DNA of 14,529 bases from Bacteroidota bacterium (GTDB taxonomy: Bacteria; Bacteroidota; Bacteroidia; B-17B0; Aurantibacillaceae): assembly GCA_005800865.1 (NCBI GenBank), contig SYEI01000168.1:1-14529 (forward strand), given 5' to 3'. Position numbers and translations under genes: made by a program. The notes under the pieces are model-generated. The model did not search any database and was not told where the DNA came from. It was given only the letters and a program-made list of their open reading frames with translations. Numbering within the stretch: the stretch's first letter is position 1; each line of letters starts with the position of its first letter. Below are positions 7,685 through 13,896 of this stretch, piece by piece.

Positions 7685-7702
7685 TGTTAATATATATTAA
7701 CA
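7685..7702. promoter_or_regulatory. Perfect 18-bp palindrome, candidate operator
   Basis: TGTTAATATATATTAACA is fully self-complementary and lies 47 bp upstream of the beta-barrel start codon. It is AT-only at the centre with TGTTAA/TTAACA arms, as expected for a homodimeric repressor or activator site. The next flanking pair (G/G) breaks the symmetry. It is not followed by a T-run, so it is unlikely to be a terminator. Confidence 0.45.
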
Positions 7703-7749
7703 GAGTCATTATGTACCACATTTTGTTCTATTTTTAAATTTCACTACTT

Positions 7750-9861
7750 ATGCGGCTTACTAAACAATTTATTCTACTATTTTGCTTTTTGGATGCTTTA
7801 TCGCGACAATCATTCGCTCAGTGTGCCATACAAGGCAAATTAGTTGATACGTTACGAGCTCCTATTTCATTTAACCCTGTAGGCTTACTAAACTTTAATG
7901 ATAGCAGTATTATTAAAGGTGTGATGACTGACATCAATGGAAACTACTGCTTTGAAGGTCTTACAAAGGGTAGCTATCGATTGCAAATTTCTGCAATTGG
8001 ATTTAATACTTTTTATTCCGACAAAATAGAATACGATAGTGCTAATGCTCAAATAATACCTGATATTAATTTACGCAGTAATGGCATTAATTTAAACGAA
8101 GTATACATTGCTGCACAAAAGAAAACGGTTGAATATAAAAACGGCAATGTCATTGTAAATATTGAAGGGACAGCTTTAGCTATGGGCAACACGGCGTACG
8201 ATTTACTGTCACGATTACCGGGCGTAACTGTATCAGACGGAAACATTTCTATACAAGGAAGATCAGGTGTTAAAATATTAATTGACGGTAAACTGCAACA
8301 AGCGTCAGGGCAACAGTTAATGAATATTTTAAAAAGCATGAACGCCTCTCAAATAGAAAAAATGGAAGTTCTAAAAAAACCACCTGTTAAATATGATGCT
8401 GCTGGTACAGGCGGAATGATTAATATTAAAACTAACAAATTAAAAATAGTAGGCTTTAGCGGCAGTGTTTTTGGCAACTATTCACAAGGCTTTTATGGCA
8501 ACCCTTCTGGTGGATTTACGTTGAACTACAAAGGTCGTAAAATAAACTTCTTTTCAGGGTTTACAGCAGCTCAAGAATGGAGAAGAATAAATGAAGATTT
8601 TAATAATGATTTTGATTACAATTCTATAACCACAAGTGTTCAAACAAAAAACACGATTAAAGAACATCATCATTCAGAAACTTACAATCTTGGAGCGGAT
8701 TGGTTCATCAATAAATCAAATTCTATTGGAATAAAAATGAATGGTGCTTTTGGAATGGGTAACGTTGATAATTTATCAACGACAAAATTTAGTGATGTAA
8801 ATGCAGGCTATCAATCGATGGAACTTAATTCCCAAAAACCAAATCCGTGGATTTATCCTGAATTTAATATAAATGCCGAACATTTATTTGATACCACAGG
8901 AACTGCACTTCGCTTTTCAGCAAATTATAATCCGTATTGGGATATTTATGCCGCTAACTTTGATAATCACTATTTTGATACCAATAACAATAATGCGTCT
9001 ATTCCTTCCATTTTTAAAACCTCTAATACATTAACTTTTACTAATTCAGATGCTCTTTTAGATTTTGAAAAAGAATTTAAAAAAGAGTTTAAACTCGAAA
9101 CGGGCATTAAACATACTTATCAGGAAATGATAAGCGATTACTATTTGAAAAATCAAAACTATACTACAGGAGATTATATCATTGATACAACTTACAGTAA
9201 TGTGTTAAACTATCAACAAAACATTAGTGCTATTTATTTAAACCTAACAAAACAATATAAAAAATTCTCTTTTCAGGCTGGTGCACGAGGCGAAAACACA
9301 GTGATTAATACGGTTAGCCAAAGTAATGGTTTAGGATTTAACAGACAGTACTTTAATGTGTTTCCGCTGGCAAGCATCGATTTTAAAAAATCTGATAATC
9401 ACACATTTTCACTTTCCTATAACAAACGTGTTAATCGCCCAGATTATAATATGTTTAATCCTTTTCCAACTTTTATAAATTCGTTAAGTGTTCATAAAGG
9501 GAATCCATTTTTAAAACCAGAGTACAGTAATGATTTTGGGTTTAACTACTCCTATAAAACATGGATGTATCACAGTGTTAATTATACACGTCTTGTGAAT
9601 GCCTTTATGGGTTATAATAGTCAAAACGACTCTACAAAATCTTCAACAAACTCTGCCGCCAATTTAAAATGGGCCGACATCTATAGCTACAACTTATTTA
9701 TACAAAAAGATATATTTAAATGGTGGTCAGTAAATCTAAATGCATCAGTATTCCATGTAGATGGCAAAGGCATTATCAATAATCAACCTTATCGCTTTAC
9801 GTACATTGCGTTTAATCCAAATTTATATAGTAGGTTGTCGCTAAAAAAGGATATTCAATAG
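7750..9861 (+). CDS. Outer-membrane beta-barrel protein (TonB-dependent receptor-like), main frame ending early
   Basis: A signal peptide (about residues 1-24, FILLFCFLDALSRQSFAQ) is followed by a carboxypeptidase-regulatory-like domain (about 27-110; IQGKLVDTLRAPISF...GNYCFEGLTKGSYRLQISAIGF). Next is a TonB-receptor plug-like segment (about 115-230; YDLLSRLPGVTVSDGNISIQGRSGVKILIDGK, IEKMEVLKKPPVKYDAAGTGGMINI). After that comes a long beta-barrel of the OMP_b-brl_3 type containing the usual SYNKRVNRPDYNMFNPFPTF and GNPFLKPEYSNDFGF. It is an outer-membrane protein; substrate unknown. The frame stops at TAG 9859-9861 after SLKKDIQ, 703 aa, before the last barrel strands. The missing C-terminus is intact in the -1 frame (9849-10169), giving a full product of about 806 aa. 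It is either shifted by slippage at A AAA AAG, phase-variable, a recent pseudogene or a sequencing error. Start: ATG 7750, immediately before the signal peptide. Confidence 0.9.
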   Translation: MRLTKQFILLFCFLDALSRQSFAQCAIQGKLVDTLRAPISFNPVGLLNFNDSSIIKGVMTDINGNYCFEGLTKGSYRLQISAIGFNTFYSDKIEYDSANAQIIPDINLRSNGINLNEVYIAAQKKTVEYKNGNVIVNIEGTALAMGNTAYDLLSRLPGVTVSDGNISIQGRSGVKILIDGKLQQASGQQLMNILKSMNASQIEKMEVLKKPPVKYDAAGTGGMINIKTNKLKIVGFSGSVFGNYSQGFYGNPSGGFTLNYKGRKINFFSGFTAAQEWRRINEDFNNDFDYNSITTSVQTKNTIKEHHHSETYNLGADWFINKSNSIGIKMNGAFGMGNVDNLSTTKFSDVNAGYQSMELNSQKPNPWIYPEFNINAEHLFDTTGTALRFSANYNPYWDIYAANFDNHYFDTNNNNASIPSIFKTSNTLTFTNSDALLDFEKEFKKEFKLETGIKHTYQEMISDYYLKNQNYTTGDYIIDTTYSNVLNYQQNISAIYLNLTKQYKKFSFQAGARGENTVINTVSQSNGLGFNRQYFNVFPLASIDFKKSDNHTFSLSYNKRVNRPDYNMFNPFPTFINSLSVHKGNPFLKPEYSNDFGFNYSYKTWMYHSVNYTRLVNAFMGYNSQNDSTKSSTNSAANLKWADIYSYNLFIQKDIFKWWSVNLNASVFHVDGKGIINNQPYRFTYIAFNPNLYSRLSLKKDIQ
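9843..9849 (+). other. Slippery heptamer A AAA AAG at the frame break
   Basis: The zero-frame codons are CTA AAA AAG GAT, so the heptamer is in the exact phase (X XXY YYZ) used by known bacterial -1 frameshift sites such as dnaX. After a -1 slip, decoding continues GGA TAT TCA ATA, the frame of the missing barrel C-terminus. A weak stem (AGTTAA 9863-9868 with TTAACT 9879-9884) lies 13 bases downstream. A GTAGG is about 9 bases upstream, although Bacteroidota rarely use anti-SD pairing. Confidence 0.5.
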
Positions 9862-10169
9862 AAGTTAACGCTTTTTATTTAACTCCTTTTTTAGAAGGTA
9901 TTTATAACACCAAGGCAAGATCAAGTGTTAGCATGACTTTTAAGAAAACATTTTTTGAAGAAAAATTATCTGTTGCTCTAGCCTTTAACGATATTTTTTG
10001 GGGAGAAGTGAGGCGTACAACTATTGAATATCAAAATATAAAAATGACAGGACTCCAAACCTTTGATACTCGACGCATTAACATAAGCATCAATTACAAT
10101 TTTGGTAAACTAAAAGTAGAGCAACGCCAAATAAAAGATATTGCACCAGAAGGAAAATCAGGGAAGTAA
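9849..10169 (+). CDS. C-terminal beta-barrel portion of the preceding gene, in the -1 frame
   Basis: Reading from GGA at 9849 gives 106 residues, GYSIEVNAFYLTPFLEGIY..., then alternating amphipathic strands and the end INISINYNFGKLKVEQRQ. This is the typical last strand plus short charged tail of OMP_b-brl-family proteins (I-S-Y-N-F-G-K). Recognition by the BAM machinery normally needs this final strand, so the 703-aa product alone should not assemble. An internal ATG at 9933 exists, but a separate 78-aa protein starting mid-barrel is implausible. The segment is free of stops and keeps barrel-strand character, so the inactivation, if real, is recent. The gene ends 9 bp before the convergent Na/Pi cotransporter gene. 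Confidence 0.75.
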   Translation, partial: GYSIEVNAFYLTPFLEGIYNTKARSSVSMTFKKTFFEEKLSVALAFNDIFWGEVRRTTIEYQNIKMTGLQTFDTRRINISINYNFGKLKVEQRQIKDIAPEGKSGK

Positions 10170-10178
10170 TAAACACGT

Positions 10179-11864
10179 TTATATCTTGACATTAGGCAAT
10201 TCTTCAAATTTCAAAATATGTTCATCATCTAAAAGAAAATTCTTTAAGGAATCTATCAAGGACTCGGATGAAGCATACAACTCTCTACTGGCATTAAACA
10301 AGGTAGAGATATCAACTTCTTTCACAATCGTTTTACCAGCCTCTTGATAGGTGTTTTTAATACGTTGCTCATACTCGAGTTTAATAGATGCCATTAAATT
10401 TTTCAAACCTTGCAACACTTTTGATGGATCCGTTTCTAATAAAAGTTGGTTAGACTGATCATAAAACGCAATTAACTGTTCTCTAATTAATTTATAGATT
10501 TCAAATTTAACTTCATTCACCGAATTACTAAATTCCTTTCTATCTTCTATGATATCTTTCATGCCTTTAGCCGAATACATGGCACTTCTGGCAGAAGCCA
10601 TTAATTGATTTAAGCGTTTTAAATCCTCCCTGTTGGTACTTTCTTCAATGATTTTAGAATACACTAACAAAATTTCGCCTTCAGCCTGTTTTATAATATT
10701 GTACTTTTCGATATAGGACAAGGCTTTAAAAAAAACAGCATCCTTTATATAATTGTTATAAACATCATCTGGACTTTCTTTCTGTTTAATTTGAAAGACT
10801 TCTTTATTTAAATGAATCACACGGTAAATAAACAAACCAACTTCTTTTTCAATCAATTCAATGGAATTGCTAAGCATTTCTGGTTTCAGATTCTGAATAA
10901 AATAAGTAGCACTTTGTTTATCACTCACAAATTGTTTTTCTAAAAAACGAGAAAACCCATCTAAGAAAAAATAAAACAAAACCACACCCACAATATTAAT
11001 GAGTGTTTGAAAAGCCACTAAAATAAAAATAGGATCGTGTAGACCTAATACATTATTTAATAAGGAAATAATAGGAACTAAAAAAACAAAACCAAACAAC
11101 GAGGTAATAATGTTAAATAAGATGTTGCCAAAAGCCACGCGCTTTTTAGCGGCTATGCCACCAATAGAACCAATGACGATTTTAATCGTCGTACCAAGTT
11201 CGGCTCCCAATACAACGGCAACGGCAGTTTCAATAGGCAAAATATGGGCATAGAGGGCACTCAATACAATGACGACTGTAGCTGAGCTTGTTTGAATCAA
11301 TGCCGTGATAACAAATCCAATTAAAACAAAAACAATTCGTGGATAATTTAAATACGGTGCAAAGTCAAATGCCTTAATCATGGCATCCATACTTTCTTTC
11401 ATAAAATCAAGGCCTAAAAACAATAAACCAAAACCCATACAAAATTTAGAAATTTGGTACAGTGTTTTTTTGTTTCTAAAAATAATTAAGCCTAATCCTG
11501 CGATGCCAATAATAGGAAAGGTAATACTTCCTATATCAATTTTAAAACCTAATAAGGCAACCAACCAGCTATTAAAAGTGCCGCCAATATTGGCACCAAG
11601 GGCTACGCTTAACGCATTGCGCATGGATAACATCCCTGCGCCCACAAACGACAATACCATTAAATTAACAATGGAACTACTTTGTAAAACGGCTGTTACA
11701 AAGGTGCCGCTTAATATGGCGCTTAATTTTTTTTTGGTATGTTTTTGCAGAAATAATTTAAACGACCGGCCTTCCAACTGCTTCATCGTATCTTCTAAAT
11801 GAAACATGCCATATAAGAACATTCCTAATCCTGCCAACAATTTCCAAAAATCAATACTTGTCAT
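10179..11864 (-). CDS. Na/Pi-cotransporter family protein with PhoU-like C-terminal domain
   Basis: An inner-membrane protein of 561 aa. The two inverted Na_Pi_cotrans repeats are marked by TAVLQSSSIVNLMVLSF (Q61-S-S-S) with ALGANIGGTFNSW, and by ALIQTSSATVVIVLSAL (Q191-T-S-S) with VLGAELGTTIKIVIGS. These are the paired QSSS/G-A-N-I-G-T-T signatures of type II Na+/phosphate cotransporters and bacterial YjbB/NptA. About eight hydrophobic segments lie between residues 5 and 310. The remaining region (about 330-550) is helical and charged, in the place of the PhoU-like domain. The family exports or imports phosphate with sodium; direction and substrate cannot be told here. ATG at 11864. A small coiled-coil gene ends 4 bp upstream, so the two are probably co-transcribed. 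It converges on the beta-barrel gene with a 9-bp gap. Confidence 0.93.
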   Translation of the reverse strand: MTSIDFWKLLAGLGMFLYGMFHLEDTMKQLEGRSFKLFLQKHTKKKLSAILSGTFVTAVLQSSSIVNLMVLSFVGAGMLSMRNALSVALGANIGGTFNSWLVALLGFKIDIGSITFPIIGIAGLGLIIFRNKKTLYQISKFCMGFGLLFLGLDFMKESMDAMIKAFDFAPYLNYPRIVFVLIGFVITALIQTSSATVVIVLSALYAHILPIETAVAVVLGAELGTTIKIVIGSIGGIAAKKRVAFGNILFNIITSLFGFVFLVPIISLLNNVLGLHDPIFILVAFQTLINIVGVVLFYFFLDGFSRFLEKQFVSDKQSATYFIQNLKPEMLSNSIELIEKEVGLFIYRVIHLNKEVFQIKQKESPDDVYNNYIKDAVFFKALSYIEKYNIIKQAEGEILLVYSKIIEESTNREDLKRLNQLMASARSAMYSAKGMKDIIEDRKEFSNSVNEVKFEIYKLIREQLIAFYDQSNQLLLETDPSKVLQGLKNLMASIKLEYEQRIKNTYQEAGKTIVKEVDISTLFNASRELYASSESLIDSLKNFLLDDEHILKFEELPNVKI

Positions 11865-11868
11865 TTAA

Positions 11869-12102
11869 CTATTCTTCGGTTTGCGTAAGTGCTTCAATCG
11901 ATTTTTTAATTTGGTTGATATCCGATTCCATTTTACTTTTAAAGGATTTCCAGCTGGCTTTGCGCTCAGCTCTATAACTCGCCAAATTTTTCTCTATAAA
12001 GGTAATTTCTTTTAGCAATAGAGCCTCTTTCTTTTTAATTAAAATAAAACTAGGGGCTATTTTTACGACTGTTTTTTTTGCTGCTACTTTAGTTGCCATC
12101 AT
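11869..12102 (-). CDS. Small basic coiled-coil protein, 77 aa, hypothetical
   Basis: I do not recognise a family. The N-terminus is lysine- and alanine-rich (MATKVAAKKTVVKIAPSFIL). Residues 24-73 form one predicted amphipathic helix or coiled coil (KKKEALLLKEITFIEKNLAS, then WKSFKSKMESDINQIKKSIEAL). There is no signal peptide or membrane span. The first two codons are both ATG; either could be the start. It is separated from the Na/Pi cotransporter gene by only 4 bp, which suggests an operon and possibly a cytoplasmic partner or regulator of that transporter; this is inferred from position only. The upstream spacer has the near-repeat pair at 12122-12187. Confidence 0.7.
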   Translation of the reverse strand: MMATKVAAKKTVVKIAPSFILIKKKEALLLKEITFIEKNLASYRAERKASWKSFKSKMESDINQIKKSIEALTQTEE

Positions 12103-12121
12103 GATTTGTTTTAAATAGTGA

Positions 12122-12187
12122 ACATCAAAATTGCATAAGATTCTACGATAACATTTACATAAATGACATTAAAATTTGCATAATTCC
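12122..12187 (+). repeat. Imperfect direct repeat pair in a divergent promoter region
   Basis: ACATCAAAATTGCATAA (from 12122) and ACATTAAAATTTGCATAA (from 12166) are near-identical, 44 bp apart, between the coiled-coil gene (-) and the small helical-protein gene (+). They could be duplicated regulator or promoter sites. Nothing else in the spacer explains them, but AT-rich composition makes chance possible. Confidence 0.35.
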
Positions 12188-12309
12188 TAGATTCCATCAA
12201 ACAAAAAACCGTGAATCATGCAAGTATCTTTAAGAACTATGTAACCTCATTTTTTTTAAAAGCCTCAACTTTACGCTGCAACACTTCCGTTGCCTCAAAT
12301 ACTAAGTAT

Positions 12310-12555
12310 ATGTCTGTTTTTGTAAACCCGCTAAAAAGCAATAAAGCAAAATTTAAAGAAGAAATCGAACTTCAAATTCATAACCATAAAGAAGTAGCTA
12401 CTTATTTAGAAGCAGCTACACACAGCCACCGAGAAGCGGCGAAGCATTATGAAAATGGCAATTATGAACTAGCCACTTTAAGCAACCTTGAAGCCAATAA
12501 CCAAATAGACTTAGCGATTGAAAGAAAAAAAAGGTTAGTGAAAAGTAGTTTATAA
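12310..12555 (+). CDS. Small helical protein with HREAAKHYENGNYE-type repeat, 81 aa
   Basis: The C-terminal part reads AATHSHREAAKHYENGNYEL followed by ATLSNLEANNQIDLAIERKK. This matches the pattern of short four-helix or tandem-helix hypothetical proteins in many bacteria with (H/A)HHREAAKHYEAGDHEKAAHHA-type segments; function is unknown, and some are linked to stress (from memory). Helices are expected at about residues 12-36 and 38-75, with a turn at NGNY. The frame is open back to GTG 12211. However, the extra 33 residues cross an oligo-T run and look non-coding, so ATG at 12310 (MSVFVNPLKSNKAKFKEE) is preferred. No operon partner is seen; the repeat island begins downstream. Confidence 0.65.
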   Translation: MSVFVNPLKSNKAKFKEEIELQIHNHKEVATYLEAATHSHREAAKHYENGNYELATLSNLEANNQIDLAIERKKRLVKSSL

Positions 12556-12629
12556 TATTTAGGTTATATTCCTATCATAGCTAGGCAATTTTATACCTTA
12601 ATTCCTGATGAGAGCGAAGAACTTTCGTC

Positions 12630-12654
12630 ATTGCGAGGGTTCACCCGAAGCAAT
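12630..12654. repeat. REP-like palindrome (ATTGC...GCAAT)
   Basis: ATTGC (12630-12634) pairs with GCAAT (12650-12654), and GGGT (12637-12640) with ACCC (12643-12646) around a TC loop. The surrounding text, GTCATTGCGAGG followed by CGAAGCAATCTC, is like a dispersed palindromic repeat found between genes in many bacterial genomes (from memory). It is probably a REP or MITE-type remnant. Confidence 0.45.
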
Positions 12655-12705
12655 CTCATACTTAGTAACCTTATTGCTTTCTATATCTTAGTCAATTTGG
12701 AACAT

Positions 12706-12734
12706 ACTTTCTTTGCCTGCCATGCAAAGAAAGT
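12706..12734. repeat. Perfect 11-bp inverted repeat with 7-base loop
   Basis: ACTTTCTTTGC (12706-12716), loop CTGCCAT, GCAAAGAAAGT (12724-12734). All 11 pairs match. No T-run follows on the plus strand, so it is not a standard terminator. It resembles a dispersed Bacteroidota intergenic repeat containing CAAAGAAAGT (from memory). Confidence 0.6.
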
Positions 12735-12751
12735 TATCAAAGAAAAATCAC

Positions 12752-12889
12752 CGCTTCTTAAATTTTCCTCAAAAATAACGAAGCGCTTTCCCGCCCAATT
12801 CTGGAAACTCGAATGGTGATACTTCGGCTCCGCTCAGTAACCCCATTCTCAAACAGCCCAGAATTGTCGCACAAATCCTTGCTGAAAGC
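12752..12889. repeat. Composite nested inverted repeats, possible structured RNA or MITE
   Basis: A first stem CGCTTC (12752-12757)/GAAGCG (12780-12785) is followed directly by three nested stems: GCTTTC (12785-12790)/GAAAGC (12884-12889), CAATTCTGG (12796-12804)/CCAGAATTG (12858-12866) and GAATGG (12811-12816)/CCATTC (12843-12848). The apical loop carries the 21-bp core at 12822-12842 (CTTCGGCTCCGCTCAG...), which recurs inverted at 13043-13063. The nested order means a single rod-like fold with internal loops. It could be a non-autonomous mobile repeat or a structured transcript. Confidence 0.5.
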
Positions 12890-12996
12890 TCTTCTATTTT
12901 TATCGTAAAATTTAAAAGGCGGATCTCACACATATACAAAAATTTAATTTTCTAATGTAGATATAGATGTGTCAAACTTCGATTCAAATTAAACCC

Positions 12997-13124
12997 GCGT
13001 GAGGGATTAAAGCGAAAATCCTTTTGCCGGTCACTGAGCGGTGGTGACTGAGCGGAGTCGAAGGCAGTCGAAGTGCGGCAAAAGATTGTAGCGAAAAGCC
13101 CGGCCCGACGGAGGAGGGACACGC
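12997..13124. repeat. Long palindromic repeat element with ATTnnAGCGAAAA direct repeats
   Basis: The outer arms are GCGTG (12997-13001)/CACGC (13120-13124). The inner stem is CTTTTGCCG (13021-13029)/CGGCAAAAG (13076-13084), extended by CACT (13032-13035)/AGTG (13072-13075). The loop contains GGTCACTGAGCGG (13029-13041), its longer tandem copy (13043-13063) and AGTCGAAG twice (13056, 13066). The stem is flanked by ATTAAAGCGAAAA (13006-13018) and ATTGTAGCGAAAA (13085-13097). This layout resembles a frequent intergenic element of Bacteroidota genomes (from memory, no name known to me). It lies 20 bp downstream of the LytTR gene's stop. Confidence 0.55.
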
Positions 13125-13143
13125 CCAGATTATCTAACAAAAC

Positions 13144-13896
13144 CTACTTATCAAGCCATGCCTTAAATTCATTCACCCGTTCACGGCTAACAATAGCGGA
13201 TTCATCATCCAGTAAATCTGAATTTATTTTTAAGCGGCTGTTAAAGTAGGAGCTTACTTTTTGAACAGCGTTGATGGAGATGAATACTTTACGATTGATT
13301 CTAAAAAATTGTTCGGGCGAAACTAATTCGGCGAGTTGATCTAAGGTATAATCTACGGGATAACGTTTTGCGTTTGTTGTGACTAGTAAGGTAATCCCGT
13401 CTTCGGCAATAAAATGGAGCACATCTTCGGTTTTAACTGACACAATGCTATCGCCCATTTTTACCATAAAACGATTTTTGTATTGCTTATTTAAATTTTG
13501 ATAAGCATTGGCAATATCTTGTACGATAGAGGTATGCGATTGAGTGAACTTTTTTAATTTATCAATCGCTACTCTTAAATCCTCTGCTCCTATTGGTTTT
13601 AATAAGTAATCCACGCTATTAAGTTTAAAGGCTTTAATGGCATATTCATCAAAAGCGGTGGTGAAAATGATGGGCGTATCAATTTGTAATTTCGAGAATA
13701 TTTCAAAGCTTAGGCCATCCGCTAAATGCACATCCACAAAAACCACATCGGCCTTGATGCCTTTTTGAAATTCACTCACACTTTTTTTCACCGAATCAAA
13801 CGTCGCTATCACATTAATAGACGCATCAATCCGTTTTAAGAGATTGCTTAAATGCTCAGCCGATAACTTTTCGTCTTCTATAATAATGGCGTTCAT
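13144..13896 (-). CDS. LytTR-family response regulator
   Basis: A two-component response regulator of 250 aa. The receiver domain is residues 1-120: acidic pocket IIEDE (E7-D8-E9), phosphoacceptor D55 in VVFVDVHLADG, T79/T80 in IIFTTAFDEYAIKAF and K100 in YLLKPI. It is followed by a linker and a LytTR DNA-binding domain (about 145-248; IAEDGITLLVTTNAKRYPVDYTL..LSPEQFF-like..RINRKVFISINAV). The family binds pairs of short direct repeats and controls envelope or extracellular functions. Its ATG overlaps the kinase stop as ATGA, so it is translated with the kinase and is likely its cognate partner. The promoter lies outside the window. The downstream repeat element may sit at its mRNA 3' end. 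Confidence 0.96.
   Translation of the reverse strand: MNAIIIEDEKLSAEHLSNLLKRIDASINVIATFDSVKKSVSEFQKGIKADVVFVDVHLADGLSFEIFSKLQIDTPIIFTTAFDEYAIKAFKLNSVDYLLKPIGAEDLRVAIDKLKKFTQSHTSIVQDIANAYQNLNKQYKNRFMVKMGDSIVSVKTEDVLHFIAEDGITLLVTTNAKRYPVDYTLDQLAELVSPEQFFRINRKVFISINAVQKVSSYFNSRLKINSDLLDDESAIVSRERVNEFKAWLDK

Larger units (their letters stand above)
7455..7749. other. Gene-free leader region upstream of the beta-barrel gene
   Basis: 295 bp without a credible ORF between the possible small peptide and the beta-barrel gene. It contains four symmetric or repeated motifs: a TATGC-N5-GCATA dyad (7523-7537), a TAACTGGTTT direct repeat (7557-7587), a TATAACT-N8-AGTTATA dyad (7576-7597) and an 18-bp perfect palindrome (7685-7702). 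No consensus TAnnTTTG was found; TACACTTTG at 7548-7556 has one extra base. This density of symmetric motifs suggests regulated expression of the downstream gene. Confidence 0.4.
12556..13143. other. 588-bp gene-free repeat island
   Basis: No credible gene. Two ORFs of 62 codons in it (12631-12819 + and 12952-13140 -) are translations of palindromic repeats. The region has higher GC than its surroundings in places, and holds the palindromic elements at 12630-12654, 12706-12734, 12752-12785, 12785-12889 and 12997-13124. These are listed separately. Confidence 0.7.

Noticed and set aside
9933..10169. Separate 78-aa gene starting at ATG 9933
   Set aside because: It is mid-barrel sequence continuous with the -1 frame back to 9849, so it is part of the split receptor gene.
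12211..12309. Upstream GTG extension of the small helical protein
   Set aside because: The extra residues cross an oligo-T run and lack the charged helical character of the rest; ATG at 12310 fits better.
12631..12819. 62-codon plus-strand ORF beginning at TTG in the repeat island
   Set aside because: It runs through three inverted repeats, starts inside the REP-like palindrome and has no domain. Treated as spurious.
12952..13140. 62-codon minus-strand ORF beginning MLDNLGVSLLRRAG
   Set aside because: It is the translation of the palindromic repeat element at 12997-13124. Its sequence is arginine/serine-rich with no protein-like pattern, of the type often mis-annotated where this repeat occurs.
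12556..13143. Possible CRISPR array or integron in the repeat-rich region
   Set aside because: Repeats are palindromic and irregularly spaced, with no regular spacers and no cas or integrase gene nearby.
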